Assembly (NCBI GenBank): GCA_000436755.1
Contig: FR887324.1
Coordinates: 1-16,353, forward strand
DNA: 16,353 nt
Reading direction: 5' to 3'
Origin: Clostridium sp. CAG:253
GTDB lineage: Bacteria > Bacillota > Clostridia > Lachnospirales > Lachnospiraceae
Below are positions 14,959-16,353 of this stretch, piece by piece. A program made the translations under genes and the position numbers. Within the stretch, counting starts at the first letter, position 1. Every line of letters begins with the position of its first letter. The notes below the pieces were generated by a model. It was not told where the DNA came from and did not search any database. It was given only the letters and a program-made list of their open reading frames with translations.

Positions 14959-16169
14959 TTAAATTGTTCACCTTCTTTTGCTCTTTTTGTTTGCCATATA
15001 CTTCCTAAAACTATAATAATCCAAAAAAATGGCTGCCTGTAATTAACTAAAAACATACATTCTGCAAAAAGAGATATGTATATTACATATGCAATACCAG
15101 GCAATTTTTTTATATTTAAATACACCCAATAACATAAAATTCCAAAAGGTATAATGCCATACGAATACAGCAAACCTATAGGTGTACAATGTATTTCTAA
15201 GATTGCTGTAGTATAATCTGCATATCTTGAAAAAGCACCATCTCCTGCACCGTATAGTATGTTTAAAGGTTCAATCCAAAGCTTATCCATACCCCTGTCT
15301 GCTAAAATTGATTTTACGCCACCATTCATGACTAATTTAATTTTTTCTATCAACCTTGTTACCAAATTATAACTATCACCACTATTTAACTGCTGTTTTA
15401 CAATAAATGTAACTCCAATAATTAACACTGCTAAAACTGCTATTATAATTGCTACTATATGCAGTCTCATAGTTTTATTTCTGCCTCTGCTTATAAACAT
15501 ATATACTGCAAAACAAAAAATAAAAGCTAAAAATCCCGCCGTTATCCCTGTTGACTTAGACAAAACTAAAAGTACAATTCCAATCAGCCAGTCTAATAAT
15601 TCGCTTTTTAAATGTCTTCCATTTATTTCAGCTATATAAAATGATATAAACAAACAACACATCAAAAAAAAGGCAAATTGGTTTGGATCATTAAATGTTC
15701 CACACCATCTATGTTCAAATCTGTATTTTCCTATTCCAACAACTAAAAAAACGAACTGCGAAAATACATTCACTCTTAATACATAATAAACATTTGTCAA
15801 GAAGCTGCTATTTTCAGCCAAACATCTAAATGTAATGATTGCAGCTATATTATATAAAAAATAAATTGCTGACAATAGCAAATGTATATCTTTATAAACA
15901 CAATAATTAATTATATTAATTACAAATACAAAGAACACAAATATCACAAAAACTATATTATTTTTTGAAAACAATATTTTCAATACCTTACTTTTTCCAT
16001 TTTCCTTTAACAGTCCTATTAAAAGCATCATTAACGATATCATAAAAAATAAATCAGCAATTTGAAATGTCCCTGATCTCATAATATAAAATTGTTTTGT
16101 ATAAACAAATAAATAAAAAAATATATTAGACAAAAAAAACATATTTTCTTTTGTTATCTTAGAATTCAT
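14955..16169 (-). CDS. O-antigen polymerase/ligase-like polytopic membrane protein (Wzy/WaaL superfamily)
   Basis: This 404-residue protein has roughly ten to eleven hydrophobic segments and a large hydrophilic loop at about residues 257-325. The segment CGTFNDPNQFAFF (156-168) matches the 'G.f.dpN.fa' signature common in O-antigen ligase/polymerase proteins. The loop ends in a Glu-x-His (325-327) followed by a Leu-Leu-Tyr-Ser-Tyr-Gly helix, the usual 'H...L.....G' placement. Such proteins join lipid-linked glycans outside the membrane, either polymerising repeat units (Wzy) or transferring them to an acceptor (WaaL-like). A Wzy is normally paired with a Wzx flippase, but the exporter here is an ABC type, so a ligase or cell-wall transferase role is also possible. 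The start ATG at 16169 has an AGGG seven bases upstream. The stop overlaps the next start by ATGA, so translation is coupled. Confidence 0.8.
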   Translation of the reverse strand: MNSKITKENMFFLSNIFFYLFVYTKQFYIMRSGTFQIADLFFMISLMMLLIGLLKENGKSKVLKILFSKNNIVFVIFVFFVFVINIINYCVYKDIHLLLSAIYFLYNIAAIITFRCLAENSSFLTNVYYVLRVNVFSQFVFLVVGIGKYRFEHRWCGTFNDPNQFAFFLMCCLFISFYIAEINGRHLKSELLDWLIGIVLLVLSKSTGITAGFLAFIFCFAVYMFISRGRNKTMRLHIVAIIIAVLAVLIIGVTFIVKQQLNSGDSYNLVTRLIEKIKLVMNGGVKSILADRGMDKLWIEPLNILYGAGDGAFSRYADYTTAILEIHCTPIGLLYSYGIIPFGILCYWVYLNIKKLPGIAYVIYISLFAECMFLVNYRQPFFWIIIVLGSIWQTKRAKEGEQFK

Positions 16170-16213
16170 TTTATCACCCTATATCACTTTATATATACCA
16201 AAAATATAACAAA

Positions 16214-16353
16214 CTATTTAATATCCGCATCAATTTCCTTATAAATATTTCTCATTTTATTTTCCACTATTTCAATCGAAAAATCTTTCACTCTTTCCAT
16301 ATTAAACCCGCCCATCTGCCTTCTTCTTTCATTTCTTGGAACAGCACTCTTTC
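16214..16353 (-). CDS. C-terminal end of a glycosyltransferase (GT4-like), cut by the window edge
   Basis: An open frame enters from the window edge and ends at a TAG at 16216-16214, leaving about 46 codons. The tail contains an Arg-rich helix (RNERRRQMGG), then MERVKDFSIEIV and MRNIYKEID. This resembles the last helices of GT4 (GT-B fold) sugar transferases, where an 'R..MG..gr..v..fsw......ly' pattern packs back on the N-terminal domain. By family it would be a cytoplasmic sugar transferase acting on a nucleotide sugar. The catalytic part lies outside the window, so donor, acceptor and exact family cannot be judged. It stops 44 bases before the next start on the same strand and is probably in the same transcript. 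The frame is secure; the family assignment is moderate. Confidence 0.6.
   Translation of the reverse strand, partial: KSAVPRNERRRQMGGFNMERVKDFSIEIVENKMRNIYKEIDADIK

Overview
The window is a tightly packed surface-polysaccharide locus read entirely from the minus strand, so transcription runs from the high-coordinate end to the low one. The DNA is strongly AT-rich, ribosome binding sites are mostly purine-rich GGAG/AGGAGG types, and genes are separated by few bases or overlap. Together with the families present (ABC-2 glycan exporter, GDP-heptose enzymes, a WecE-type aminotransferase) this suggests a low-G+C Firmicute, most likely a clostridial/Lachnospiraceae-type anaerobe. That placement is inference, because no marker gene is present.

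Layout in transcription order: (1) 16353-14014 holds the C-terminal end of a GT4-like glycosyltransferase, an O-antigen polymerase/ligase-like membrane protein and a GT2 rhamnosyltransferase-like enzyme. (2) A well-formed promoter at 13989-13961 precedes the Wzm/Wzt ABC exporter pair (13927-11817) and a large GT2-GT4 fusion glycosyltransferase (11803-9545). (3) Three genes at 9511-6545 encode HddA, an HddC-GmhB fusion and GmhA. Together they cover every step from sedoheptulose 7-phosphate to GDP-D-glycero-alpha-D-manno-heptose. (4) From 6524 to 170 lie a polytopic membrane protein resembling GT-C transferases, a WecE/RffA-like sugar aminotransferase, a GtrB/DPM1-type polyprenyl-phosphate glycosyltransferase, an SDR epimerase/reductase, an ATP-grasp ligase and two overlapping small four-helix transporters. 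(5) A possible start of another gene lies at 56-1.

Working model: soluble glycosyltransferases build a heptose-containing glycan on a lipid carrier and Wzm/Wzt exports it. The last block looks like a side-branch module: an amino sugar is made, perhaps acylated through its amine by the ATP-grasp enzyme, loaded onto polyprenyl phosphate by the GtrB-like enzyme, flipped by the small transporter pair, and attached outside the membrane by the GT-C-like protein. That last gene carries a perfect (TA)10 tract inside its reading frame, which could make the modification phase-variable. The combination of parts is visible in the sequence; the combined function is inference.

There are no RNA genes, insertion sequences, CRISPR arrays or plus-strand genes that I can support. 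No non-coding stretch exceeds 300 bases; the longest are about 113 bases (57-169) and 86 bases (13928-14013).
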